This document shows positions 26,443-33,476 of a DNA stretch of 64,000 bases, piece by piece (position 1 is the first letter of the stretch; every line of letters begins with the position of its first letter). The position numbers were made by a program, and so were the translations under genes. The DNA lies in the NCBI RefSeq assembly GCF_902498915.1, contig NZ_CABVLQ010000001.1. One strand, written 5' to 3'. This stretch comes from Escherichia ruysiae. Lineage in GTDB: Bacteria > Pseudomonadota > Gammaproteobacteria > Enterobacterales > Enterobacteriaceae. The notes beneath the pieces were generated by a model. It was not told the origin of the DNA, did no database searches, and worked only from the letters and a program-made list of their open reading frames with translations.

Positions 26443-27459
26443 ATGCAAAAGAAATCAATTTACGTTGCCTACACGGGCGGGACCATCGGGATGCAGCGTT
26501 CCGAGCAGGGTTATATTCCGGTGTCAGGTCATCTACAACGCCAGCTGGCGCTGATGCCGGAGTTCCATCGCCCGGAGATGCCAGATTTCACTATTCATGA
26601 ATATACGCCGCTGATGGATTCTTCTGATATGACGCCGGAAGACTGGCAGCATATTGCTGAAGATATTAAAGCGCACTATGACGACTATGATGGTTTTGTC
26701 ATTCTGCACGGCACCGATACGATGGCCTATACCGCTTCTGCGCTGTCGTTCATGCTCGAGAATCTCGGCAAACCGGTCATTGTGACAGGGTCACAAATTC
26801 CATTAGCCGAGTTACGCTCTGACGGACAAATCAATCTGTTGAATGCGTTATACGTTGCGGCGAATTACCCGATCAACGAAGTAACACTCTTTTTTAATAA
26901 CCGTCTGTATCGCGGTAACCGCACCACCAAAGCCCATGCCGATGGTTTTGATGCCTTCGCTTCCCCGAATCTTCCTCCATTGCTGGAAGCGGGTATTCAC
27001 ATCCGTCGTTTAAATACGCCACCAGCACCGCACGGCGAAGGTGAACTGATCGTTCATCCAATCACGCCACAACCGATCGGCGTGGTAACCATTTATCCGG
27101 GGATTTCTGCTGACGTTGTGCGCAATTTCCTCCGTCAACCGGTGAAAGCGTTGATTTTGCGCTCATATGGCGTGGGCAATGCGCCCCAAAACAAAGCCTT
27201 CCTGCAAGAATTACAAGAGGCCAGCGATCGCGGTATTGTGGTGGTCAACCTGACACAATGTATGTCCGGTAAAGTGAACATGGGCGGTTATGCTACCGGT
27301 AATGCCCTCGCCCATGCCGGCGTTATTGGCGGCGCGGATATGACTGTAGAAGCCACATTAACCAAACTGCACTACCTGCTTAGCCAGGGACTGGATACCG
27401 AAACCATTCGCAAGGCCATGAGCCAAAACCTGCGCGGCGAACTGACGCCGGATGATTAA
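26443..27459 (+). CDS. ansA: L-asparaginase I (cytoplasmic)
   Basis: A 338-residue type I asparaginase that hydrolyses asparagine to aspartate and ammonia. Both asparaginase signatures are visible: VAYTGGTIGM with the nucleophilic threonine (near residue 14), and DGFVILHGTDTMAYTAS (about 83-98). No signal peptide is present, which separates it from the periplasmic type II enzyme AnsB. The stop is 10 bp before the pncA start, so ansA-pncA form an operon joining asparagine and nicotinamide deamidation. Confidence 0.97.
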   Translation: MQKKSIYVAYTGGTIGMQRSEQGYIPVSGHLQRQLALMPEFHRPEMPDFTIHEYTPLMDSSDMTPEDWQHIAEDIKAHYDDYDGFVILHGTDTMAYTASALSFMLENLGKPVIVTGSQIPLAELRSDGQINLLNALYVAANYPINEVTLFFNNRLYRGNRTTKAHADGFDAFASPNLPPLLEAGIHIRRLNTPPAPHGEGELIVHPITPQPIGVVTIYPGISADVVRNFLRQPVKALILRSYGVGNAPQNKAFLQELQEASDRGIVVVNLTQCMSGKVNMGGYATGNALAHAGVIGGADMTVEATLTKLHYLLSQGLDTETIRKAMSQNLRGELTPDD

Positions 27460-27469
27460 GGAGACTGCA

Positions 27470-28111
27470 ATGCCCCATCGAGCCCTGTTACTGGTCGATT
27501 TACAAAATGATTTCTGTGCTGGTGGCGCGCTCGCCGTACCGGAAGGTGACAGCACAGTGGATGTTGCTAACCGCCTGATTGACTGGTGCCAGTCGCGCGG
27601 AGAAGCGGTTATTGCCAGTCAGGACTGGCACCCGGCTGATCATGGCAGCTTTGCCCGCCAGCACGGTGTAGAGCCTTATACGCAGGGACAACTCGACGGC
27701 CTGGCGCAAACATTCTGGCCTGAACACTGTGTGCAGAACAGTGAAGGCGCACAATTACATCCGTTACTGAATCAAAAAGCGATCGCAGCGGTGTTCCATA
27801 AAGGCGAAAATCCTTTAGTTGACAGTTACAGTGCCTTTTTTGATAACGGCCGTCGGCAGAAAACCTCGCTTGATGACTGGTTACGCGATCATGAAATCGA
27901 TGAATTGATCGTTATGGGCCTGGCTACTGACTATTGCGTGAAGTTTACCGTGCTGGACGCGTTACAGTTAGGTTATAAGGTAAACGTGATTACCGATGGT
28001 TGTCGTGGCGTGAATATCCAGCCCCAGGACAGTGCGCACGCGTTTATGGAGATGTCAGCAGCTGGGGCAACGCTATATACGCTGGCAGACTGGGAAGAGA
28101 CGCAGGGGTAA
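27470..28111 (+). CDS. pncA: Nicotinamidase
   Basis: A 213-residue isochorismatase-fold amidase that converts nicotinamide to nicotinate for NAD salvage; it also activates pyrazinamide. The catalytic triad is visible: Asp10 in LLVDLQNDFC, a lysine in AVFHKGENPLVD (about 111), and the nucleophilic Cys in MGLATDYCVKFT (about 156). The metal-site motif SQDWHPADHGSF is also present. The start at MPHRALLLVD is preceded by AAGGAG; six more codons are open upstream. Confidence 0.97.
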   Translation: MPHRALLLVDLQNDFCAGGALAVPEGDSTVDVANRLIDWCQSRGEAVIASQDWHPADHGSFARQHGVEPYTQGQLDGLAQTFWPEHCVQNSEGAQLHPLLNQKAIAAVFHKGENPLVDSYSAFFDNGRRQKTSLDDWLRDHEIDELIVMGLATDYCVKFTVLDALQLGYKVNVITDGCRGVNIQPQDSAHAFMEMSAAGATLYTLADWEETQG

Positions 28112-28267
28112 TTTTACGCAGGCCTACAATTCTGTACTGTCGTTGTAGGCCAAATAAAGTGCGGCAGCGGTGCCTCTGGCATGTTGGTTGTTAAATCAAA
28201 CAACCAACACGTGACAGTAAAGATTATCCCCTCCCTTCGTAAACGCGCTACAAAGGGGACAATTCAT
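28112..28267. other. pncA-yeaC junction where ydjE-ydjL is expected
   Basis: Only 156 bp separate pncA and yeaC. From memory, K-12 carries about eight genes here (ydjE to ydjL: sugar/polyol-type dehydrogenases, transporters and a regulator). This gap holds two inverted repeats, GGCCTACAA.../TTGTAGGCC at about 28120-28151 and a perfect 11-bp-arm repeat at 28182-28209. No remnant of a ydj gene is recognisable. Confidence 0.75.
28182..28209. repeat. Perfect 11-bp inverted repeat
   Basis: TGTTGGTTGTT-AAATCA-AACAACCAACA. The arms match exactly around a 6-nt spacer. It lacks a U tract on either strand, so a normal terminator is unlikely; an operator or a scar-linked palindrome is possible. Confidence 0.8.
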
Positions 28268-28540
28268 TCACTTAAACATGGCAATTGGTTTTGCCGTGAT
28301 ACCAAAATCTTCTTTCAACTGTTGTTTGCTCTTCATGACCATCTGGCCGTTCGTATCAATAGTCATATGCTGCGCATCGGTATTGTTACGGGCTTGCCAC
28401 AGCATCACCAGTTGCAGACAGTTCTCTTTTTGTTCTTCCGTCAAGGCAACACCGTCTGGCCATTTACCCAGTTCAACGGCTGTCGATAAACGCTGGTAAA
28501 CCTCAGGCGTCATGCTGTTGATTATTTCATCAAGATTCAT
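28268..28540 (-). CDS. yeaC: YeaC, DUF1315 family protein
   Basis: A 90-residue soluble acidic protein, MNLDEIINSMTPEVYQRLST at the start, with no signal peptide or membrane segment. It belongs to the YeaC/DUF1315 family; its function is unknown. The start at 28540 fits a GGAGCG-type ribosome site; 15 more codons are open upstream. It lies 41 bp downstream of msrB on the same strand and is probably co-transcribed with it. Confidence 0.9.
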   Translation of the reverse strand: MNLDEIINSMTPEVYQRLSTAVELGKWPDGVALTEEQKENCLQLVMLWQARNNTDAQHMTIDTNGQMVMKSKQQLKEDFGITAKPIAMFK

Positions 28541-28581
28541 AATTTTCCCGCTCCTGTGGAATAAGTTGCTGAATCGTTTTT

Positions 28582-28995
28582 TCAACCGTTGATTTCTTCG
28601 CCATTTTCGCCATCAGTAAAACGCAATGATGCCGAGTTAACACAATAGCGTTCGCCTGTGGGTTGTGGGCCGTCGGGAAAAACATGCCCCAGATGAGCAT
28701 CACAGTTTCCGCAACGAATTTCTATCCGCTGCATTCCATGTGACAAGTCTTTGATATAACGGATTGAATCTTCACTCACCGGCTCATAAAAACTGGGCCA
28801 GCCACAGCCTGAATCATACTTGGTTTGAGAATGAAACAGAGGGGCGTCGCAGATCAAACAGTGGTAAATGCCGTCGCGCTTATTATGCAATAAACGTCCA
28901 GTAAATGGCGGCTCCGTCCCGTGATTCTGTGTCACGTAAAACTGCATCTCGGACAAATTTTTTTTCAGTTCTTCTGCCGAAGGTTTGTTAGCCAT
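28582..28995 (-). CDS. msrB: Peptide methionine-(R)-sulfoxide reductase
   Basis: A 137-residue MsrB that reduces the R-epimer of methionine sulfoxide in proteins, using thioredoxin. The four zinc cysteines are in CLICDAPLF and CGNCDAHLGHVFPDGP. The catalytic cysteine is in GERYCVNSASLRF near residue 118. The start MANKPSAEELKKN follows a GAGCA sequence; ten more codons are open upstream. It diverges from gapA and leads the short msrB-yeaC unit. Confidence 0.97.
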   Translation of the reverse strand: MANKPSAEELKKNLSEMQFYVTQNHGTEPPFTGRLLHNKRDGIYHCLICDAPLFHSQTKYDSGCGWPSFYEPVSEDSIRYIKDLSHGMQRIEIRCGNCDAHLGHVFPDGPQPTGERYCVNSASLRFTDGENGEEING

Positions 28996-29336
28996 TTGCT
29001 CACATCTCACTTTAATCACGCTCACATTACGTGACTTATTCTAACAAAACATTAACACCAACTCACAAAATTTTGTTCTAAACTTGATCTCAACGAAATG
29101 GCAGCACTTAAAACGTGATAAAAATCACATTTTTATCGTAATTGTCCTTTAAAATTCGGGGCGCCGACCCCATGTGGTCTCAAGCCCAAAGGAAGAGTGA
29201 GGCGAGTCAGTCGCGTAATGCTTAGGCACAGGATTGATTTGTCGCAATGATTGACACGATTCCGCTTGACGCTGCGTAAGGTTTTTGTAATTTTACAGGC
29301 AACCTTTTATTCACTAACAAATAGCTGGTGGAATAT
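28996..29336. other. Divergent msrB / gapA control region
   Basis: This 341-bp gap has no gene. It holds a CRP-like site (29114-29129), a GGGG-CGCCGA-CCCC hairpin at 29158-29171 in the likely gapA leader, and a long leader leading to a start codon with weak upstream GGTGG. Several gapA promoters (sigma-70 and sigma-32) are known in E. coli in this region; I did not place each of them. Confidence 0.7.
29114..29129. promoter_or_regulatory. CRP-like site upstream of gapA/msrB
   Basis: CGTGATAAAAATCACA matches the CRP consensus TGTGA-N6-TCACA except for C in place of the first T. It is about 210 bp before gapA and 120 bp before msrB, so it could serve either. CRP control of gapA is known in E. 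coli. Confidence 0.5.
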
Positions 29337-30332
29337 ATGACTATCAAAGTAGGTATCAACGGTTTTGGCCGTATCGGTCGCATTGTTTTCCGTGCTGCTC
29401 AGAAACGTTCTGACATCGAGATCGTTGCAATCAACGACCTGTTAGACGCTGATTACATGGCATACATGCTGAAATATGACTCCACTCACGGTCGTTTCGA
29501 CGGCACCGTTGAAGTGAAAGACGGTCATCTGATCGTTAACGGTAAAAAAATCCGTGTTACCGCTGAACGTGATCCGGCTAACCTGAAATGGGACGAAGTT
29601 GGTGTTGACGTTGTCGCTGAAGCAACTGGTCTGTTCCTGACTGACGAAACTGCTCGTAAACACATCACCGCTGGTGCGAAAAAAGTGGTTATGACTGGTC
29701 CGTCTAAAGACAACACTCCGATGTTCGTTAAAGGCGCTAACTTCGACAAATATGCTGGCCAGGACATCGTTTCCAACGCTTCCTGCACCACCAACTGCCT
29801 GGCTCCGCTGGCTAAAGTTATCAACGATAACTTCGGCATCATCGAAGGTCTGATGACCACCGTTCACGCTACTACCGCTACTCAGAAAACCGTTGATGGT
29901 CCGTCTCACAAAGACTGGCGCGGCGGCCGTGGCGCTTCCCAGAACATCATCCCGTCCTCTACCGGTGCTGCTAAAGCTGTAGGTAAAGTACTGCCAGAAC
30001 TGAATGGCAAACTGACTGGTATGGCGTTCCGCGTTCCGACCCCGAACGTATCCGTAGTTGACCTGACCGTTCGTCTGGAAAAAGCTGCAACTTACGAGCA
30101 GATCAAAGCTGCCGTTAAAGCTGCTGCTGAAGGCGAAATGAAAGGCGTTCTGGGCTACACCGAAGATGACGTAGTATCTACCGATTTCAACGGCGAAGTT
30201 TGCACTTCCGTGTTCGATGCTAAAGCGGGTATCGCTCTGAACGACAACTTCGTGAAACTGGTATCCTGGTACGACAACGAAACCGGTTACTCCAACAAAG
30301 TTCTGGATCTGATCGCTCACATCTCCAAATAA
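29337..30332 (+). CDS. gapA: Glyceraldehyde-3-phosphate dehydrogenase A
   Basis: A 331-residue NAD-dependent glycolytic enzyme converting glyceraldehyde 3-phosphate to 1,3-bisphosphoglycerate. The N-terminal Rossmann motif VGINGFGRIGRIVFRAA and the catalytic Cys in NASCTTNCLAPLAKV are clear. Codon use is strongly biased to preferred codons (GGT, GCT, CTG, AAA), unlike its neighbours, marking very high expression. That bias also creates a long but meaningless open frame on the opposite strand. A UUCG-loop terminator follows at once. Confidence 0.99.
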   Translation: MTIKVGINGFGRIGRIVFRAAQKRSDIEIVAINDLLDADYMAYMLKYDSTHGRFDGTVEVKDGHLIVNGKKIRVTAERDPANLKWDEVGVDVVAEATGLFLTDETARKHITAGAKKVVMTGPSKDNTPMFVKGANFDKYAGQDIVSNASCTTNCLAPLAKVINDNFGIIEGLMTTVHATTATQKTVDGPSHKDWRGGRGASQNIIPSSTGAAKAVGKVLPELNGKLTGMAFRVPTPNVSVVDLTVRLEKAATYEQIKAAVKAAAEGEMKGVLGYTEDDVVSTDFNGEVCTSVFDAKAGIALNDNFVKLVSWYDNETGYSNKVLDLIAHISK

Positions 30333-30355
30333 GTTGAGATGACTTTGTGATCTAA

Positions 30356-30384
30356 AAAGAGCGACTTCGGTCGCTCTTTTTTTT
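30356..30384 (+). terminator. gapA terminator
   Basis: A perfect 10-bp stem AAAGAGCGAC/GTCGCTCTTT with a stable TTCG tetraloop, followed by a T tract. Expression of yeaD, 30 bp on, would need read-through or its own promoter. Confidence 0.9.
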
Positions 30385-30415
30385 ACCTGATGAAATGAAG
30401 TTAAAGGACTGCGTC

Positions 30416-31300
30416 ATGATTAAGAAAATTTTCGCCCTTCCGGTCATCGAACAAATTTCCCCTGTCCTCTCCCGTCGTAAACTGGATGAACTGAACCTTA
30501 TTGTGGTCGAACATCCCCAGGTAAAAGCCTCTTTTACATTACAGGGCGCACACCTTCTCTCGTGGAAACCTGCGGGTGAAGAAGACGTCCTGTGGTTGAG
30601 CAATAACACTCCGTTCAAAAATGGCGTCGCCATTCGCGGTGGCGTGCCGGTTTGCTGGCCGTGGTTTGGTCCGGCAGCACAACAAGGTCTGCCTGCGCAC
30701 GGTTTTGCCCGTATTCTGCCGTGGACGCTGAAATCGCATAGTGAAGATGCCGATAGCGTGACACTGACTTTCGAACTGACGCAAAGCGACGAGACAAAAA
30801 AATACTGGCCGCACGACTTTACGCTGTTAGCGCATTTCCGCGTGGGTGAAACCTGTGAAATCGATCTTGAAGCGCACGGCGAATTTGAAACCACCTCTGC
30901 TCTGCATACTTACTTTAACGTGGGTGATATTGCTAAGGTAAGCGTCAGTGGTCTGGGCGATCGCTTCATTGATAAAGTGAACGATGCGAAAGAAGATGTA
31001 CTGACCGACGGTATTCAGACCTTCCCTGATCGTACCGATCGCGTGTATCTGAATCCGCAAGATTGCAGTGTGATTAATGACGAAGCGTTGAATCGTACTA
31101 TTACCGTTGGTCACCAGCATCATCTGAACGTCGTCGGCTGGAACCCTGGCCCGGCACTTTCAGTTAGCATGGGCGATATGCCGGATGATGGCTACAAGAC
31201 TTTTGTTTGTGTAGAAACAGCTTACGCTTCAGAAACTCAAAAAGTGACTAAAGAGCAACCTTCCCATCTGGCACAATCCATTCGCGTTGCCAAACGTTAA
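30416..31300 (+). CDS. yeaD: YeaD, glucose-6-phosphate 1-epimerase-like protein
   Basis: A 294-residue protein of the aldose 1-epimerase superfamily, hexose-6-phosphate mutarotase (YMR099c-like) group. Conserved segments include QGAHLLSWKPAGEEDVLWLS, IRGGVPVCWPWFGP, PAHGFARILPW and a catalytic-type His in TSALHTYFNVGDI. It likely interconverts the alpha and beta anomers of hexose 6-phosphates. Its position after gapA fits sugar phosphate metabolism. The start MIKKIFALPVIEQ follows TAAAGGACTGCGTC; seven codons are open upstream. Confidence 0.93.
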   Translation: MIKKIFALPVIEQISPVLSRRKLDELNLIVVEHPQVKASFTLQGAHLLSWKPAGEEDVLWLSNNTPFKNGVAIRGGVPVCWPWFGPAAQQGLPAHGFARILPWTLKSHSEDADSVTLTFELTQSDETKKYWPHDFTLLAHFRVGETCEIDLEAHGEFETTSALHTYFNVGDIAKVSVSGLGDRFIDKVNDAKEDVLTDGIQTFPDRTDRVYLNPQDCSVINDEALNRTITVGHQHHLNVVGWNPGPALSVSMGDMPDDGYKTFVCVETAYASETQKVTKEQPSHLAQSIRVAKR

Positions 31301-31315
31301 TTTGTGCTAGTTTTA

Positions 31316-31342
31316 TGTGCCGGGTGCGATGCATCCGGCACA
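31316..31342. repeat. REP-like palindrome / hairpin after yeaD
   Basis: TGTGCCGGGTGCGATGCATC then CGGCACA: near-perfect arms with a GATGC core, REP-related. It lies between the convergent yeaD and yeaE, so it may act as a shared terminator or mRNA stabiliser. Confidence 0.65.
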
Positions 31343-31350
31343 TCTCAACA

Positions 31351-32205
31351 TCACACCATATCCAGCGAAGTTTTGCCTTTTGGTGCTGGATACGCGTTGT
31401 CCAGCATGGCTAATTCCTCTGACGAAAGCACAATCTCAAGCACAGCTGCATTTTGTTGAACATGGGCGATAGTTGCCGCTTTTGGAATCGCCATCACGCC
31501 CTGATGGCTGATTACCCACGCCAGCAACACTTGCGCGGCAGTGGCATTATGAACATGAGCTATTTCGTTGACCACTGCGTTTTTTAGCAAACCATTACGT
31601 AAGCGCCCGGCCTGCGCCAACGGACTGTAAGCCATCACTGGCATTTGCTGTTGTTGGCACCAGGGGAGTAGATCATACTCAATCCCTCGCGAGCCGAGAT
31701 GATAAAGCACTTGATTAGTGGCACACTGATTTCCACCCGGCACCTGCCAGAGCTCCTGCATGTCAGAATAATCAAGGTTAGAAACGCCCCAGCGGCGGAT
31801 TTTTCCCTGGGCGATCAATTTTTCCATTGCTGCGACAGTCTCTTCAAAAGCGAAACTGCCAGACCAGTGTAATAAGTAAAGATCGAGATAATCAGTATTG
31901 AGGCGGCGTAAACTGGCTTCACATGCGTTAATCGCTTTTTGTCCGCCAGCATTCCACGGATAGACTTTAGAGACGAGAAAGACTCTATCACGCAGACCGG
32001 TTAATGCTTCACCGACCACCTTCTCGGCACCGCCATCGGCATACATTTCGGCGGTATCAATGAGGGTTAAACCGAGGTCAATGCCCGCGCGTAGTGCAGC
32101 CACTTCGGTTTTGCGCTGGCTGGCGTTTTCGCCCATATACCATGTTCCCTGCCCTACGGCTGGCAGTGAGACATCGCCACTGAACTGAATCATTTTTTGT
32201 TGCAT
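31351..32205 (-). CDS. yeaE: YeaE, aldo-keto reductase (methylglyoxal reductase)
   Basis: A 284-residue aldo/keto reductase that uses NADPH to reduce methylglyoxal to acetol and other aldehydes. The catalytic tetrad is visible: Asp in LIDTAEMYADG (with Tyr), Lys in VFLVSKVYPWN, and His in DLYLLHWSGSFAF. The C-terminal cofactor loop AIPKAATIAHVQQN is present. It has no evident operon partner and is convergent with yeaD. Confidence 0.95.
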   Translation of the reverse strand: MQQKMIQFSGDVSLPAVGQGTWYMGENASQRKTEVAALRAGIDLGLTLIDTAEMYADGGAEKVVGEALTGLRDRVFLVSKVYPWNAGGQKAINACEASLRRLNTDYLDLYLLHWSGSFAFEETVAAMEKLIAQGKIRRWGVSNLDYSDMQELWQVPGGNQCATNQVLYHLGSRGIEYDLLPWCQQQQMPVMAYSPLAQAGRLRNGLLKNAVVNEIAHVHNATAAQVLLAWVISHQGVMAIPKAATIAHVQQNAAVLEIVLSSEELAMLDNAYPAPKGKTSLDMV

Positions 32206-32238
32206 TGTTTCCTCCCGGTTTTTGCACCACCGTAATGC

Positions 32239-32264
32239 AAAACAGGGCGTGACGCCCTGTTTTT
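32239..32264 (-). terminator. Palindromic terminator between yeaE and mipA
   Basis: AAAACAGGGCGT-G-ACGCCCTGTTTT is an almost perfect 12-bp palindrome flanked by A and T runs. It lies just beyond the mipA stop codon and upstream of yeaE on the same strand. It would work in either direction. Confidence 0.7.
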
Positions 32265-32294
32265 ATGCACAAAATGCCCTGGAAAGATGCATTA

Positions 32295-33041
32295 TCAGAA
32301 TTTGTAGGTGATCCCGGTAGAAATCAGACCAGTCCAGGATTTATCCACCATCGGGCTGTCAGTAACTTCGTCAGACAGGCGGGTGTAGCGTGCGGTGCCG
32401 TAAACACTCCAGTCGCCGAGGAAGTTGTAGCTGGCACTCAGCTCCAGGTAAGGACTCCAGCTGTCATTCGGGTTATAGCCACGCAGACCGCTGCGAGCGG
32501 ACTCTTTGCGCGATACGCCATAATAGTATTCGTTCTGGTTTTCGCTGTTCCACTGCACACCGATACCCGGAGTCACGGTCAGGCCGCCGTTGGTGTAACG
32601 GTACAACCAGGCCATATCCCACACGATACCGTTGCTGTTATCCAGTGTGTCTCCTGCCAGGGTGGTACGCAGATAACCGTACTGGGTAAAGTGTGCGTAG
32701 GACAGACCAGCCATCATAGTGCTCTTACGGTCATCCAGGTGGCGCATTTGGTGATCACCACTGTCTTTGGCTTTGAAGTAGAGCGGCGACCAGTAAGCGG
32801 TAATTGAAAGTTTATCCGTTGCGTCATTCCACAGGTAGTAACCACCACCTAAGCCACGGAACCAGAAGTTATCGCCTTCATAGTTGATTACTGGTACTGG
32901 GTAAACATCGGTATCGTAATCTTTATAGGGGTGTTCAACGACACCTACGCCTGCGCCCAGGGAAAAATTACCTTCAGCGTGCGCTACGCCTGCAGACGTT
33001 GCGATAAGCACTCCAAGTGCCAGAAGTTTGAGTTTGGTCAC
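32295..33041 (-). CDS. mipA: MipA, MltA-interacting outer-membrane protein
   Basis: A 248-residue outer-membrane beta-barrel of the OmpV/MipA family with a signal peptide (MTKLKLLALGVLIATSAGVA, cleavage near AHA). The mature protein has alternating aromatic and glycine-rich strands and ends in a C-terminal phenylalanine (GITYKF), the BAM recognition signature. MipA bridges the murein hydrolase MltA and the synthase PBP1B. It has also been linked to antibiotic uptake and kanamycin sensitivity in E. coli. Confidence 0.96.
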   Translation of the reverse strand: MTKLKLLALGVLIATSAGVAHAEGNFSLGAGVGVVEHPYKDYDTDVYPVPVINYEGDNFWFRGLGGGYYLWNDATDKLSITAYWSPLYFKAKDSGDHQMRHLDDRKSTMMAGLSYAHFTQYGYLRTTLAGDTLDNSNGIVWDMAWLYRYTNGGLTVTPGIGVQWNSENQNEYYYGVSRKESARSGLRGYNPNDSWSPYLELSASYNFLGDWSVYGTARYTRLSDEVTDSPMVDKSWTGLISTGITYKF

Positions 33042-33476
33042 AATTAATCATTCCTTAAACAAATGTTTAGCGGGCGACAAAGTTTACCCGTCAATACATC
33101 GAAACCCAACCTTTTTACATTTTCATTTCTAAAGGTAACTGTTTAATTTTCCTGACGCTGATGACATCGGGCTTACACCTGAATGAATTTTGCGTTACTG
33201 GCGGCAATATTCTTTACATTAATTATGCAATTTTTATGGATGAGTTGTTGATATGCCATTGAAATCCAGAAAGCCATGCAGGCAAGTTTTCCAATTGCCA
33301 TCTACGCTTAATTTTGAAGGTGTATCACCGGGCACGTTGTTCTCACAGTCGGTAAGATGGCATGAGAGTTGCTGTGTTTTAGCAAGCGACGTCGTTCAGT
33401 TTACCTCTTCCGGGAGCCTCTACTATTCATATGAACGGCTCTTAACCTGTGCTAAAAAACGAAAGGACGGCATACC
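33042..33476. other. Divergent mipA / yeaG control region
   Basis: This 435-bp gap holds the divergent promoters of mipA and yeaG. A sigma-54 type motif is at 33358-33373, pointing to yeaG. An open frame of 75 codons at 33253-33480 spans that promoter, lacks a ribosome site and was rejected. The yeaG ribosome site is GAAAGGACGG just before 33477. Confidence 0.75.
33358..33373 (+). promoter_or_regulatory. Sigma-54 promoter motif upstream of yeaG
   Basis: TGGCATGAGAGTTGCT fits the -24/-12 consensus TGGCAYR-N4-TTGCW at all conserved positions. The predicted start of transcription is near 33384, about 93 bp before the yeaG ATG. In E. coli, yeaGH is known to be induced by nitrogen starvation through NtrC as well as by RpoS. 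Confidence 0.8.

Noticed and set aside
29442..30320. 292-codon open frame antisense to gapA
   Set aside because: It arises from the strong codon bias of gapA, lacks a ribosome site and has no recognisable protein features.
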